The notes below the pieces were generated by a model. It was not told where the DNA came from. It saw only the letters and a list, made by a program, of their open reading frames with translations, and searched no databases. The position numbers were made by a program, and so were the translations under genes. A stretch of DNA of 64,000 nt from Mucilaginibacter terrigena (GTDB lineage: Bacteria > Bacteroidota > Bacteroidia > Sphingobacteriales > Sphingobacteriaceae): positions 124,001-188,000 of the forward strand of contig NZ_SEWG01000003.1 of assembly GCF_004168255.1 (NCBI RefSeq), in the 5' to 3' direction. Below, piece after piece: positions 18,308 through 25,639 of this stretch. Every line of letters begins with the position of its first letter. The stretch's first letter is position 1.

Positions 18308-18608
18308 AAGGTTTATTGTTAGTTTTAATTAATTAGCCGTTTGGCAACGGCCCTGGGTTTGTTGTAAAAGTTTATTCATGTGAGATTTTTTCGGGCATAG
18401 CAATGCACGGTAATACATTAAGTTTAAAGCATTTTGTTAATTGGTTTAAAATTGGTTTATAACTTGCCGCAGCAATTGGTTTGTGGTCTCAAATGTATAG
18501 CAGGCCTGTACCTAAAGTGAAATTTGGCACTACATCACTGCTACACAACATTGAAAAATCATTTAAAAACACAGATATTAGTAAACCAATTATAAGCCCC
18601 CATATATA
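18308..18608. promoter_or_regulatory. Divergent PUL control region with AATTGGTTT repeats
   Basis: A 301-nt gap between susC (minus) and its likely regulator (plus). It contains AATTGGTTT in direct orientation at 18439-18447, 18450-18458 and 18474-18482 (11 and 24 nt apart, about one and two helix turns) and inverted at 18583-18591. A GCCGTT-TGGC-AACGGC hairpin at 18336-18351 is in the susC leader. No clear TAnnTTTG box was found for either gene. I infer an operator for the LuxR-type regulator. Confidence 0.5.
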
Positions 18609-21551
18609 ATGTTGATACACCAACATAAAACGCTGTTTTTAAGGATAATACTTTTCGCGGTACTATTGGTATGGGCAAGGGATGCCTTGTCGCAGGCTTA
18701 CATTGGCCAGCGTAAAACGGTAAATTACGAGAAACGGCAGTATAATGCAGGCACACAAAACTGGAAAATACGCCAGGATGCACAGGGCCGCATGTATTTT
18801 GCCAACAACGAAGGGGTATTGGTTTTTGATGGGGCTTACTGGCAATTATACCCGCTGCCCAATAAAACCATTGTACGCTCGCTCGAATTTGGTGCTGATA
18901 AAAGGCTTTATGTAGGTGGCCAGGACGAAATAGGCTACTTTTCGCCTGCAAAAAACGGGTTGCTTGTATTTACATCATTAAAGAGCCTTATCCCTGCGGC
19001 CGACCAGGCGTTTTCAGATATATGGGATATTTCCAGTTATGGTAAGGATATCTTCTTCCGCACGCACGATAAGATATTTAGGTACAGTAATAGTAAAATA
19101 ACCGTTTATCATTCGCCGTCATGGCTGTTTTTGGGCACATTCGGCGATAAGCTACTGGCCCATGACGAGCGAAAAGGAGTATTGGCTTTCGCTAATGGCG
19201 GCTGGGAACCGTTTATTGCCAAAGCGGATCTGCCGGGCGGGTTTTATATTACCAATATTTCAAAGTTTAACGATACCACCGGCTTGGTTACAACAGCTAA
19301 AGATGGCTTATACCGGCTAAGTGGTAATAAACTAACCTACTTTAACCTGAACGGGGCCGGGGTTGACAATCACCAGCATTTTTCGGGAGCAACGGCGCTT
19401 AATGATGGCACATACCTGGCGGGTACCTATATTAATGGCATTTACCAGTTTGATAAATATGGTAACATCATCGAAAATATCGGTAAAAAGGAGGGATTGC
19501 AAAATATCAATGTGCGTTGTATGTATACCGATGTTAACCATAACGTATGGCTGGGGCTTGATAACGGGATAGATTATATAGCCTACAACAATGCGGTTAA
19601 ACACATTAACCCCTTAATTTTTAAAGATGGCGGTGGCTATGGCGCGGCTTTGTTTAAGAACAATTTATATTTTGCCTTATCTAACGGGGTGTACCAGCTG
19701 CCGGTAAATGGTGTTGACGACCTGAGCTATTTGAAAAATGCCTTTAAACTGATAGGTGAAGGCCAAACATGGAATTTGGCCCAGGTAAGCGGACGCCTGC
19801 TTGCCGGTAAAGACGACGGGCTTTTCGAGATCGTGGGCGACAGGCTTTCTCCTGTTTACAACGCCACCGGTTTCTGGACATTTCAATCCTTAAAAAACAA
19901 AGCCGGCGAGCCATTAATTGCAGCGGGTAATTATTATGGTGTACGCCTCTTTGATAATAAGAGCGTTACCCTTGCTGATAAGGGAAGCGTAGGAAAGTAT
20001 TATGAGTCGGCACGCTTTCTGCAGGTTGACGGGCATAACCTGATCTGGACATCGCATCCATACCGTGGCGTTTATAAGTTAGACCCCAATACCGGCAGCG
20101 TTAAAACTTATACTAAAGAACAGGGCCTGCCATCAACCCTAAATAATTTTGTTTTTAAAATAAAAGGACGGATCGTTATTGCTACCGAAAAAGGCATTTA
20201 CGAATACGATGCGGCGTCCGACCGTTTCATTCAATCACCACAATTTAAGAAAGTATTCGGCGACAGGGGCCTGCGATACCTTAAAGAAGATGCCGCCGGC
20301 AACGTATGGTTTGTAGAAGGCAAAAGCGTTGGCGTGGCCGATTATTCATCGGCGCCGATTATTATCAATATCCCCGAATTGAACAACCGCATCTTAAGTG
20401 GCTTCGAGAACATTTACCCGGTGAACGCCAACAATGTATTTGTTGGTAGCGAGAACGGCTTTTATCACATCAACTATGCAAAATACAAGCAAAATATTAG
20501 GCCTTTAAATGCTTACATCCGTAGGGTTAAAGCAACATACGGTACCGATAGTTTGCTTTTTGGCGGGTACTTTGCCGGGGTTAGCGATGATAAAAAGCAA
20601 ACTGCTGAGAATGCGCCTTCGCTGGCCCATACCTGGAACTCGTTGCATTTTGAGTATTCGTCGCCAATTTTTGAAGAACAATCCAATGCCGAATACAGCT
20701 ACTTGCTGGAGGGCTTTGACAAAGAATGGTCAGAATGGTCCAAAAGATCTGAGAAGGATTATACCAATTTATCTGCCGGCAGTTACACGTTTAAAGTAAA
20801 GGCACGCAACCATCAAAATAACGAGTCTGCTATTTCAAGCTACTCTTTTGTTATAAACCCGCCCTGGTATAAAACTGTTTGGGCATACATTTTATACCTT
20901 GTAATATTTGCAGGGGCGCTATACTATTTATATAAACTACAGGAAAAACGGCATATAATTAAACAGCAAAAACAACTGCTTGCCCAGCATCAAAAAAACG
21001 AAGAGGAACAAAAGCAAATTGCCTATCTGCACCAGCTGGAATTAGAGCGATCTGAAAAAGAGGTAATGAACCTGAAGAATGAAAAGCTGCAGTCGGAAAT
21101 CGAATTTAAAACATCCGAGCTGGCATCTGCAGCATTAAACATCGTACAAAAAAAGGAGTTTTTATTAAAGGTAAAAGATGAATTGCAGCGCCTTCAAAAA
21201 TCGGGTAAAGATATGGTAGAGGTTGGCGAGATTAAAAAATTACTGCGCCTGCTGGCCGAAGAAAATAAGATAAACGAAGAGTGGGAACAGTTCTCTATCC
21301 ATTTTGATAAGGTGCATTCGGGCTTTTTAACCATTATAAAAGACCGCTACCCAAGCATTAACCAGCAGGAATTAAAACTGTGTGCTTACCTTATCATGAA
21401 CCTTTCCAGTAAAGAGATAGCCCAGTTGATGGCCATATCTGTGCGCGGGGTAGAAATAAGCCGTTACCGCCTTCGTAAAAAGCTGCAAATACCAACAGAG
21501 ATGAACCTTTTTGAATTTCTATTCAATATTCAAAGAGAATTGATGCGATAG
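18609..21551 (+). CDS. Membrane one-component PUL regulator: beta-propellers, Y_Y_Y domain, coiled coil, LuxR-type HTH
   Basis: A 980-residue protein: signal peptide or signal anchor (about 1-30), two-component-regulator propeller repeats over about 40-640 (IRQDAQGRMYFANNEGVLVFDG; NVWLGLDNGID; NVWFVEGKSVGVAD), a Y_Y_Y domain (about 680-750: LEGFDKEWSEWSKRSEKDYTN, LSAGSYTFKVKARN), one TM helix (about 755-777), a coiled coil (about 785-885), then a LuxR/GerE-like HTH (about 915-970: INQQELKLCAYLIMNLSSKE, IAQLMAISVRGVEISRYRLR). It has no histidine-kinase or receiver domain, so it differs from hybrid two-component PUL sensors and would couple periplasmic glycan sensing directly to DNA binding. 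It is divergent from susC and has its own terminator. Confidence 0.88.
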   Translation: MLIHQHKTLFLRIILFAVLLVWARDALSQAYIGQRKTVNYEKRQYNAGTQNWKIRQDAQGRMYFANNEGVLVFDGAYWQLYPLPNKTIVRSLEFGADKRLYVGGQDEIGYFSPAKNGLLVFTSLKSLIPAADQAFSDIWDISSYGKDIFFRTHDKIFRYSNSKITVYHSPSWLFLGTFGDKLLAHDERKGVLAFANGGWEPFIAKADLPGGFYITNISKFNDTTGLVTTAKDGLYRLSGNKLTYFNLNGAGVDNHQHFSGATALNDGTYLAGTYINGIYQFDKYGNIIENIGKKEGLQNINVRCMYTDVNHNVWLGLDNGIDYIAYNNAVKHINPLIFKDGGGYGAALFKNNLYFALSNGVYQLPVNGVDDLSYLKNAFKLIGEGQTWNLAQVSGRLLAGKDDGLFEIVGDRLSPVYNATGFWTFQSLKNKAGEPLIAAGNYYGVRLFDNKSVTLADKGSVGKYYESARFLQVDGHNLIWTSHPYRGVYKLDPNTGSVKTYTKEQGLPSTLNNFVFKIKGRIVIATEKGIYEYDAASDRFIQSPQFKKVFGDRGLRYLKEDAAGNVWFVEGKSVGVADYSSAPIIINIPELNNRILSGFENIYPVNANNVFVGSENGFYHINYAKYKQNIRPLNAYIRRVKATYGTDSLLFGGYFAGVSDDKKQTAENAPSLAHTWNSLHFEYSSPIFEEQSNAEYSYLLEGFDKEWSEWSKRSEKDYTNLSAGSYTFKVKARNHQNNESAISSYSFVINPPWYKTVWAYILYLVIFAGALYYLYKLQEKRHIIKQQKQLLAQHQKNEEEQKQIAYLHQLELERSEKEVMNLKNEKLQSEIEFKTSELASAALNIVQKKEFLLKVKDELQRLQKSGKDMVEVGEIKKLLRLLAEENKINEEWEQFSIHFDKVHSGFLTIIKDRYPSINQQELKLCAYLIMNLSSKEIAQLMAISVRGVEISRYRLRKKLQIPTEMNLFEFLFNIQRELMR

Positions 21552-21577
21552 GTAATCTGTATTATAGATGTTTACAC

Positions 21578-21610
21578 AAAAGCCTGCAAATCAAATTATC
21601 GCAGGCTTTT
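21578..21610 (+). terminator. Terminator of the PUL regulator gene
   Basis: The perfect 10-bp arms AAAAGCCTGC and GCAGGCTTTT flank a 13-nt loop, 27 nt after the stop. The arms carry A and T tails, so it could work in both directions. Confidence 0.75.
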
Positions 21611-21716
21611 GTTGCTTTTTGTTATTCTAAAGTTGCGGAGAGAAAGGACGGCCAAACGAACACCCTATACCGCTGACATTGGACTCAACACCATGTAGAG
21701 TGCCCTTTTTCTTCGG

Positions 21717-22157
21717 TTAAACTTGCCCGGTATAATTGGGGTCAAATTCCACTATCCATTCAATGCCATATTTATCTCTAAACATTCCGGCGTAGGTACC
21801 CCAAGGACTATCACCAATAGGCCCTTCAACGTCCCCGCCTGCTGATAATCCGTTAAATATTTTGTCGGCCTGTTCACGGCTTTCGGCACTCACTGATATT
21901 TTAGACCTGTTTTCGCTTTCGTTTACCCGCCCCATAAATTCGGGAACATCATTAGCTATTAATACATTGTGTTTACCAATAGGTAAAGCAATGTGCATGA
22001 GTTTGTTTGCTTCCTTTTCCGGTATTTGAAATTCATCACTTGCCAAATCCTTGAAACGGATGACCTTTGTGAATTCTCCGCCAAAAACTGATTTGTAAAA
22101 AGTGAATGCCTCCTCAGCATTCCCGTTGAAGTTGATCCAGGGATTGATTGCTCTCAT
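21717..22157 (-). CDS. VOC-family (PhnB-like) protein
   Basis: A 146-residue protein of the PhnB/glyoxalase-like vicinal-oxygen-chelate family: INPWINFNGNAEEAFTFYKSVFGGEF at the N terminus, LMHIALPIG in the middle, then GPIGDSPWGTYAGMFRDKYGIEWIVEF at the end, a pattern typical of 'PhnB-like/DUF1428' proteins. The fold supports metal-dependent or non-enzymatic small-molecule binding; no specific reaction can be assigned. It lies 33 nt after the SRPBCC gene and is the third gene of the arsR cluster. Confidence 0.85.
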   Translation of the reverse strand: MRAINPWINFNGNAEEAFTFYKSVFGGEFTKVIRFKDLASDEFQIPEKEANKLMHIALPIGKHNVLIANDVPEFMGRVNESENRSKISVSAESREQADKIFNGLSAGGDVEGPIGDSPWGTYAGMFRDKYGIEWIVEFDPNYTGQV

Positions 22158-22190
22158 AATTTTATTTTTAAGTTTTTATTTATCTTCTTG

Positions 22191-22688
22191 TTATTTCTGC
22201 GATAAAGTGGTTAACAAATCTTCGAGATTTTTTAAGGTAATGGTGAAGCCTATTTTGAAGCCCTCCAGTAATTTTTCCAATCGCTCAAACGATTCATTAA
22301 AAATGACGATGTGTACTTTGGTTATGCCATTTTGTTCGCTGAAGCTGTAATCCCAATCAGAACCCGGCAATTCACGGTTTTCGTCTTTATCTGCAAACGC
22401 GTTGTACATCTTAAAATTGGTTTTCGGGGTAATGGATGTAAATTCCTGTACCGCCCAACGCTCCTGTCCATCGGGGCTTATCATCGCGTAAAATCGCCGG
22501 CCGCCTACTTCAAAATTCATATACTTGGTTTTGGCGCGCATAGGTGCAGGCGCCCCCCATTGGTCCAGTAGTTCGGCTTTAGTAAAGGCATCCCATACTA
22601 ATGATTGCCCGGCATTAAACTCCCTGGTTATGTAAACTGTTTTCGCGGCTTTGTCAACATTAAAATCAAATAGCAAATCGTCGTTCAT
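22191..22688 (-). CDS. SRPBCC (AHSA1-like) domain protein
   Basis: A 165-residue single SRPBCC domain protein ([53 protein letters not shown]). Its ATG overlaps the arsR stop in an ATGA arrangement, so the two are translationally coupled. ArsR plus AHSA1-like plus PhnB-like is a recurrent gene trio; the ligand is unknown. Confidence 0.88.
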   Translation of the reverse strand: MNDDLLFDFNVDKAAKTVYITREFNAGQSLVWDAFTKAELLDQWGAPAPMRAKTKYMNFEVGGRRFYAMISPDGQERWAVQEFTSITPKTNFKMYNAFADKDENRELPGSDWDYSFSEQNGITKVHIVIFNESFERLEKLLEGFKIGFTITLKNLEDLLTTLSQK

Positions 22689-23005
22689 TTTTTCTGTTCT
22701 TTAATTGTTGATAATAAGTGGTCCAGTTGGTTAAATTGAGTTTTCCAGTTTTGCCTGAATTGGGCTAACCAATGGTCAAACTCCTGCATTTTTTTCGCGT
22801 TAAAGTGATAATAAATTTCCCTGCCGCTCTGTTCAGGCTTAATCAATTCGCATTCATACAATACTTTAATATGTTTTGATACTGCCTGGCGGGTCATGTC
22901 AAATTTTTCGGCCATTGCATTTGGTGTTAATGCCTGGATGGCAATTAACGTTAAAATAGCCCTGCGTGTTGGGTCTGATATGGCCTGAAATATATCTTGT
23001 TTCAT
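22685..23005 (-). CDS. ArsR-family winged-helix repressor
   Basis: About 106 residues with a winged [22 protein letters not shown] at the N terminus and [20 protein letters not shown] as the recognition helix. It lacks the ELCVCDL metal-site motif, so it is not a typical arsenic or metal sensor and belongs with the 'HTH_20 plus SRPBCC' group. The start at 23005 (Met-Lys-Gln-Asp) is chosen because the longer frame to 23053 would read through the promoter and operator. Two dyads directly upstream point to self-repression. Confidence 0.92.
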   Translation of the reverse strand: MKQDIFQAISDPTRRAILTLIAIQALTPNAMAEKFDMTRQAVSKHIKVLYECELIKPEQSGREIYYHFNAKKMQEFDHWLAQFRQNWKTQFNQLDHLLSTIKEQKK

Positions 23006-23022
23006 TATTGAATAGCTAATTA

Positions 23023-23040
23023 TGCAACCCCTGGGTTGCA
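23023..23040. promoter_or_regulatory. ArsR operator dyad 1
   Basis: The dyad TGCAACCC-CT-GGGTTGCA overlaps the end of the -7 box and the likely transcription start of the arsR operon. A second dyad with the same TGCAAC outer arm lies 26 nt away, centre to centre. Confidence 0.6.
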
Positions 23041-23070
23041 AATATATATGCAACTTTTGAGTTGCGCAAA
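23039..23070 (-). promoter_or_regulatory. arsR operon promoter
   Basis: On the minus strand, TTTG (23067-23070) is followed after exactly 20 nt by TATATTTG (23039-23046), a near-perfect Bacteroidota -33/-7 promoter. The spacer is filled by operator dyad 2 and the -7 box abuts dyad 1, so a bound repressor would block it. Confidence 0.7.
23049..23066. promoter_or_regulatory. ArsR operator dyad 2
   Basis: The dyad TGCAACT-TTTG-AGTTGCG sits in the -33/-7 spacer of the arsR promoter. Confidence 0.6.
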
Positions 23071-23117
23071 TATATTTACTTTTTTTTAATGATATATTGA
23101 AGGAGGTTTAATAGTAG

Positions 23118-23303
23118 TTAATATTTGTTTCAGTTAACTTCACAGTTAGAGAAGCGAATGGGGCATACGGATGGGTTTCTTTTGATAAGGTTACATCACC
23201 CGTAAAAACGATTACATGGGCTGGATTTGGAAGATCTTGGGGCTGGCCTGCTGCTGGAGTGTCAGTAGGATTTGGACAAACTTATAAATTATATGGATTT
23301 TAA
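23118..23303 (+). pseudogene. 3' remnant of an unidentified gene
   Basis: An open stretch of 61 codons with no start, preceded in frame by a TAG at 23115, ends at TAA 23301-23303. Its translation looks like genuine protein rich in Gly, Trp and aromatic residues (GAYGWVSFDKV, TWAGFGRSWGWPAAG, GFGQTYKLYGF), the style of a secreted or toxin C-terminal domain. The family is not recognised. Its stop overlaps the ATG of the downstream small membrane protein, as in a coupled gene pair whose first member has been truncated. Confidence 0.45.
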
Positions 23304-23589
23304 AAAGTACATTTCAAAAAAAGAGATAGCTATAATAGTTATACTTATTTTATTATTTATTTTGTTGAAGGAACGTAAGCAGGTAAAAAAAGATGCATTA
23401 TCATTAAGTATACACGGGATAGTAGATAAGGTAAAGTATGGTCAGAAAAATATCGCAACCGTTACTGTTCACAAAATTAGTTTTAGTACTTATTCTCTCA
23501 TTTACAATAAACGCATCCATATTTCTGTTGGAGACACGGTGATCAAAGATCGCGGATCATTATATTTGAAAATTTTAAAAAAGAAATAA
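23293..23589 (+). CDS. Small single-TM protein of unknown function
   Basis: About 98 residues: a short basic N terminus (MDFKKYISKKE), one membrane helix (IAIIVILILLFILL), then a soluble beta-rich domain of about 65 residues (GIVDKVKYGQKNIATVTV, RIHISVGDTVIKDRGSLYLK). The ATG at 23293 is preferred over a TTG at 23272. It overlaps the stop of the upstream gene remnant by 11 nt. The pairing of a remnant with a small membrane protein would suit an immunity or accessory role, but this is inference. Base composition is more AT-rich than its neighbours. Confidence 0.6.
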   Translation: MDFKKYISKKEIAIIVILILLFILLKERKQVKKDALSLSIHGIVDKVKYGQKNIATVTVHKISFSTYSLIYNKRIHISVGDTVIKDRGSLYLKILKKK

Positions 23590-23690
23590 TCTCGAAACGC
23601 TCAACCTATTGCTTCGGGTGCCTATCAGGTCACCAAAAGGCCATCAGAACAATGCGATTTATTGAATACTTTGGTAGGTCTAAAACAAAA

Positions 23691-23721
23691 AACCGCCTTA
23701 AATGCATCATTTAAGGCGGTT
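23691..23721. terminator. Strong hairpin downstream of tRNA-Ser
   Basis: The perfect 14-bp arms AACCGCCTTAAATG and CATTTAAGGCGGTT flank a 3-nt loop, with A and T tracts outside. It can end both the minus-strand tRNA transcript and plus-strand read-through from the small membrane protein. Confidence 0.75.
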
Positions 23722-23742
23722 TTGTTTTATTTAAGATGTCCT

Positions 23743-23833
23743 TGGCGGAGAGGGAGGGATTCGAACCCTCGATACACTTTTGGCATATACACACTTTCCA
23801 GGCGTGCTCTTTCGACCACTCAGACACCTCTCC
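23743..23833 (-). tRNA. tRNA-Ser (anticodon GGA)
   Basis: A complete class II tRNA read on the minus strand. Acceptor arms GGAGAGG/CCTCTCC, anticodon stem CACGC/GTGTG with loop CTGGAAA (anticodon GGA), a long variable arm, T-arm with GGTTCGAATCC, discriminator G and an encoded CCA at 23743-23745. The 5' end lies 3 nt after the stop codon of the GIY-YIG gene, and a broken copy of the same tRNA lies at 24098-24214. Confidence 0.95.
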
Positions 23834-23836
23834 GTA

Positions 23837-24079
23837 TTACGTTATTTTATTTTCTTTTAAATATCTGTATCCGTCAACAGATTTATAAAATAATTCCCTT
23901 TTGAAAGCCAAAGTACGGTTTAAATGCTCTTCAACAAAATGCACTACAAAAGGCGCTCTGTGTTTTGTTGATTTAACTTGCCCCGAGTTATGCTTTAACA
24001 ATCTTTTATTTACATCATTTGTGCTACCATAATAGTAGCGCTCGTCTTTTAAACTTTTTAAAATATAACTGTAATACAT
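23837..24079 (-). CDS. GIY-YIG nuclease domain protein inserted next to tRNA-Ser
   Basis: An 80-residue single-domain GIY-YIG protein of the UPF0213/YhbQ size class: YSYILKS in the GIY position, RYYYGSTNDVNKRLLKHNSG as the YIG segment with the conserved Arg in the following helix, and a KRELFYKSVDGY end helix with the catalytic-type Glu. The Met at 24079 is chosen; an upstream in-frame Met at 24232 would only translate the broken tRNA copy. The gene lies exactly between a truncated tRNA-Ser copy and the intact tRNA-Ser, with its stop 3 nt from the intact tRNA. That layout suggests a mobile nuclease cassette using tRNA-Ser as a target. Confidence 0.82.
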   Translation of the reverse strand: MYYSYILKSLKDERYYYGSTNDVNKRLLKHNSGQVKSTKHRAPFVVHFVEEHLNRTLAFKRELFYKSVDGYRYLKENKIT

Positions 24080-24138
24080 TTTGTATTCATTTATATTGGA
24101 TTCGAACCCTCGATACACTTTTGGCATATACACACTTT

Positions 24139-24158
24139 CTCCAAAGGAGCCCTTTGGG
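24139..24158. repeat. 20-nt double-hairpin insertion in the anticodon loop of the broken tRNA
   Basis: On the plus strand it reads CTCCAAAGGAG followed by CCCTTTGGG: two adjacent mini-hairpins with 4-bp and 3-bp stems and 3-nt loops. Removing it restores the exact tRNA-Ser sequence. Confidence 0.8.
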
Positions 24159-24181
24159 CCAGGCGTGCTCTTTCGACCACT

Positions 24182-24201
24182 CTCCAAAGGAGTCCTAGGG
24201 A
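24182..24201. repeat. 20-nt double-hairpin insertion in the D-arm of the broken tRNA
   Basis: On the plus strand it reads CTCCAAAGGAG followed by TCCTAGGGA. The first 11 nt are identical to the anticodon-loop insertion and the second mini-hairpin is a variant. Removing it restores the exact tRNA-Ser sequence. Confidence 0.8.
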
Positions 24202-24259
24202 CAGACACCTCTCCGTTTTTTGAGGAGTGCAAATGTAAAAATAAACGGCAACAAAAAAA

Positions 24260-24281
24260 GCGGGACCTTTTACGGCCCCGC
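24260..24281 (-). terminator. Orphan minus-strand terminator upstream of the tRNA islet
   Basis: The arms GCGGGACC and GGCCCCGC pair with one A-C mismatch; on the minus strand a T run follows. No minus-strand gene now lies upstream, so it may be a left-over of an earlier arrangement. Confidence 0.45.
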
Positions 24282-24476
24282 TCTAAACGAAAACTTTAAC
24301 TCACAAAAACTAAACTCATATGTAGTTATTACTAACTATTATAATAGAGGATAAAATGGGACAAAGGTTTAATCGCCGTAAAAATATTAGGCGTTTATGC
24401 ATATATATTTTTTAAAGCTTATGTTTGCTGCGGATTGCCAGGTAAGGTAATTGCATAAAAAGCGTGTTTTGTTTCA

Positions 24477-25448
24477 ATGCTGAACATCAACGAAATTAAA
24501 AAACCTATTACTGCAGAAATTGATGTTTTTGAAGAGAAGTTCAAAACCTCTATGCAAAGCTCTGTGCCACTGCTCGATCGTATCATCTATTACATCGTAA
24601 AGCGCAAGGGTAAGCAGATCAGGCCTATGTTCGTGTTTTTTTCGGCCACCATTTGCGGGGGTATAAATGATGCTACCCACCGTGGCGCCGTGCTTGTAGA
24701 ACTGCTGCACACCGCAACCCTGGTGCACGATGATGTGGTTGATAATTCGTACCAGCGCCGTGGCTTTTTCTCTATCAATGCTTTATGGAAAAATAAGATA
24801 GCCGTTTTGGTGGGCGATTACCTGCTTAGCAAGGGCCTTTTGTTATCCATTGATAACGGCGACTTTAAGCTGCTTAAAATAGTATCTGAAGCGGTTAAGC
24901 AAATGAGCGAGGGCGAACTGCTGCAGATAGAAAAAGTGCGCCGCATGGATATCAGCGAAACGGTTTATTACGAGGTGATCCGTCAAAAAACCGCTTCCCT
25001 AATTGCTTCGTGCTGTGCATGCGGTGCAGCATCGGCCAATGCAGATGATGAAACCATTGAAAAGATGCGCTTGTTTGGCGAAAAAATAGGCATAGCCTTC
25101 CAGATAAAGGATGATATGTTTGATTTTGGTACCGATGATGTTGGCAAACCACTGGGCATCGATATCAAGGAAAAGAAAGTTACCCTGCCACTGATATATG
25201 CTTTAAATAACAGCGAGAGCGGCGAACGAAAACGCATGATAGGCCTGGTAAAAAACCATAACGACGACCCTAAAAAGATAGCCGAGATCATCCGGTTTGT
25301 GAAAACCAAAGGCGGCCTGGAATACGCCGAGACCCAAATGAAAAAATACCAGGAAGAAGCCTTTGCTATATTGGACACCTTCCCCGCCGGCGAAGCACGT
25401 ACCGGCCTTGAGCAATTGGTACGCTTTACCACCGAGCGTAATAAATAA
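24477..25448 (+). CDS. ispB: All-trans polyprenyl diphosphate synthase
   Basis: A 323-residue trans-isoprenyl diphosphate synthase. It has the first Asp-rich motif LVHDDVVDNSYQRRG (about residues 80-95), a KQIRP substrate-binding segment, and the second Asp-rich motif IKDDMFDFGTDDVGKP. The family condenses isopentenyl diphosphate onto an allylic primer. Bulky residues before the first motif and overall similarity fit the long-chain (C35-C40, quinone side-chain) group. The exact chain length cannot be read. It lies in the cytosol and probably feeds menaquinone synthesis. Confidence 0.92.
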   Translation: MLNINEIKKPITAEIDVFEEKFKTSMQSSVPLLDRIIYYIVKRKGKQIRPMFVFFSATICGGINDATHRGAVLVELLHTATLVHDDVVDNSYQRRGFFSINALWKNKIAVLVGDYLLSKGLLLSIDNGDFKLLKIVSEAVKQMSEGELLQIEKVRRMDISETVYYEVIRQKTASLIASCCACGAASANADDETIEKMRLFGEKIGIAFQIKDDMFDFGTDDVGKPLGIDIKEKKVTLPLIYALNNSESGERKRMIGLVKNHNDDPKKIAEIIRFVKTKGGLEYAETQMKKYQEEAFAILDTFPAGEARTGLEQLVRFTTERNK

Positions 25449-25639
25449 AGCCTCACCCTTGGTCTTCGCCAGGAGTTCACGTTCATCACATATGCTCACC
25501 GTGAAAAAACATCAACACGTTATAGTCAGGTACATGATAATATTGGTGGCTAAATAGTGTCACCACTTGCATTCCATCAAGGTGAGTAAACTAACCGGTA
25601 CCATTACTGAACTTTCCTAAAACTTGTTAACTTCGTAAC

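Larger units (their letters stand above)
24098..24214 (-). pseudogene. Broken tRNA-Ser copy with two 20-nt insertions
   Basis: It matches the intact tRNA-Ser(GGA) base for base over 77 positions from the 5' acceptor strand to the T-arm GGTTCGAATCC, then diverges, so the 3' T-stem, acceptor strand and CCA are missing. Two 20-nt insertions interrupt it, one in the D-arm (24182-24201) and one within the anticodon loop between the anticodon bases G35 and A36 (24139-24158). It cannot give a functional tRNA as it stands. Confidence 0.85.

Noticed and set aside
24080..24232. A longer GIY-YIG protein starting at 24232
   Set aside because: The extra 51 residues only translate the broken tRNA-Ser copy and its insertions; the domain starts at the Met at 24079.
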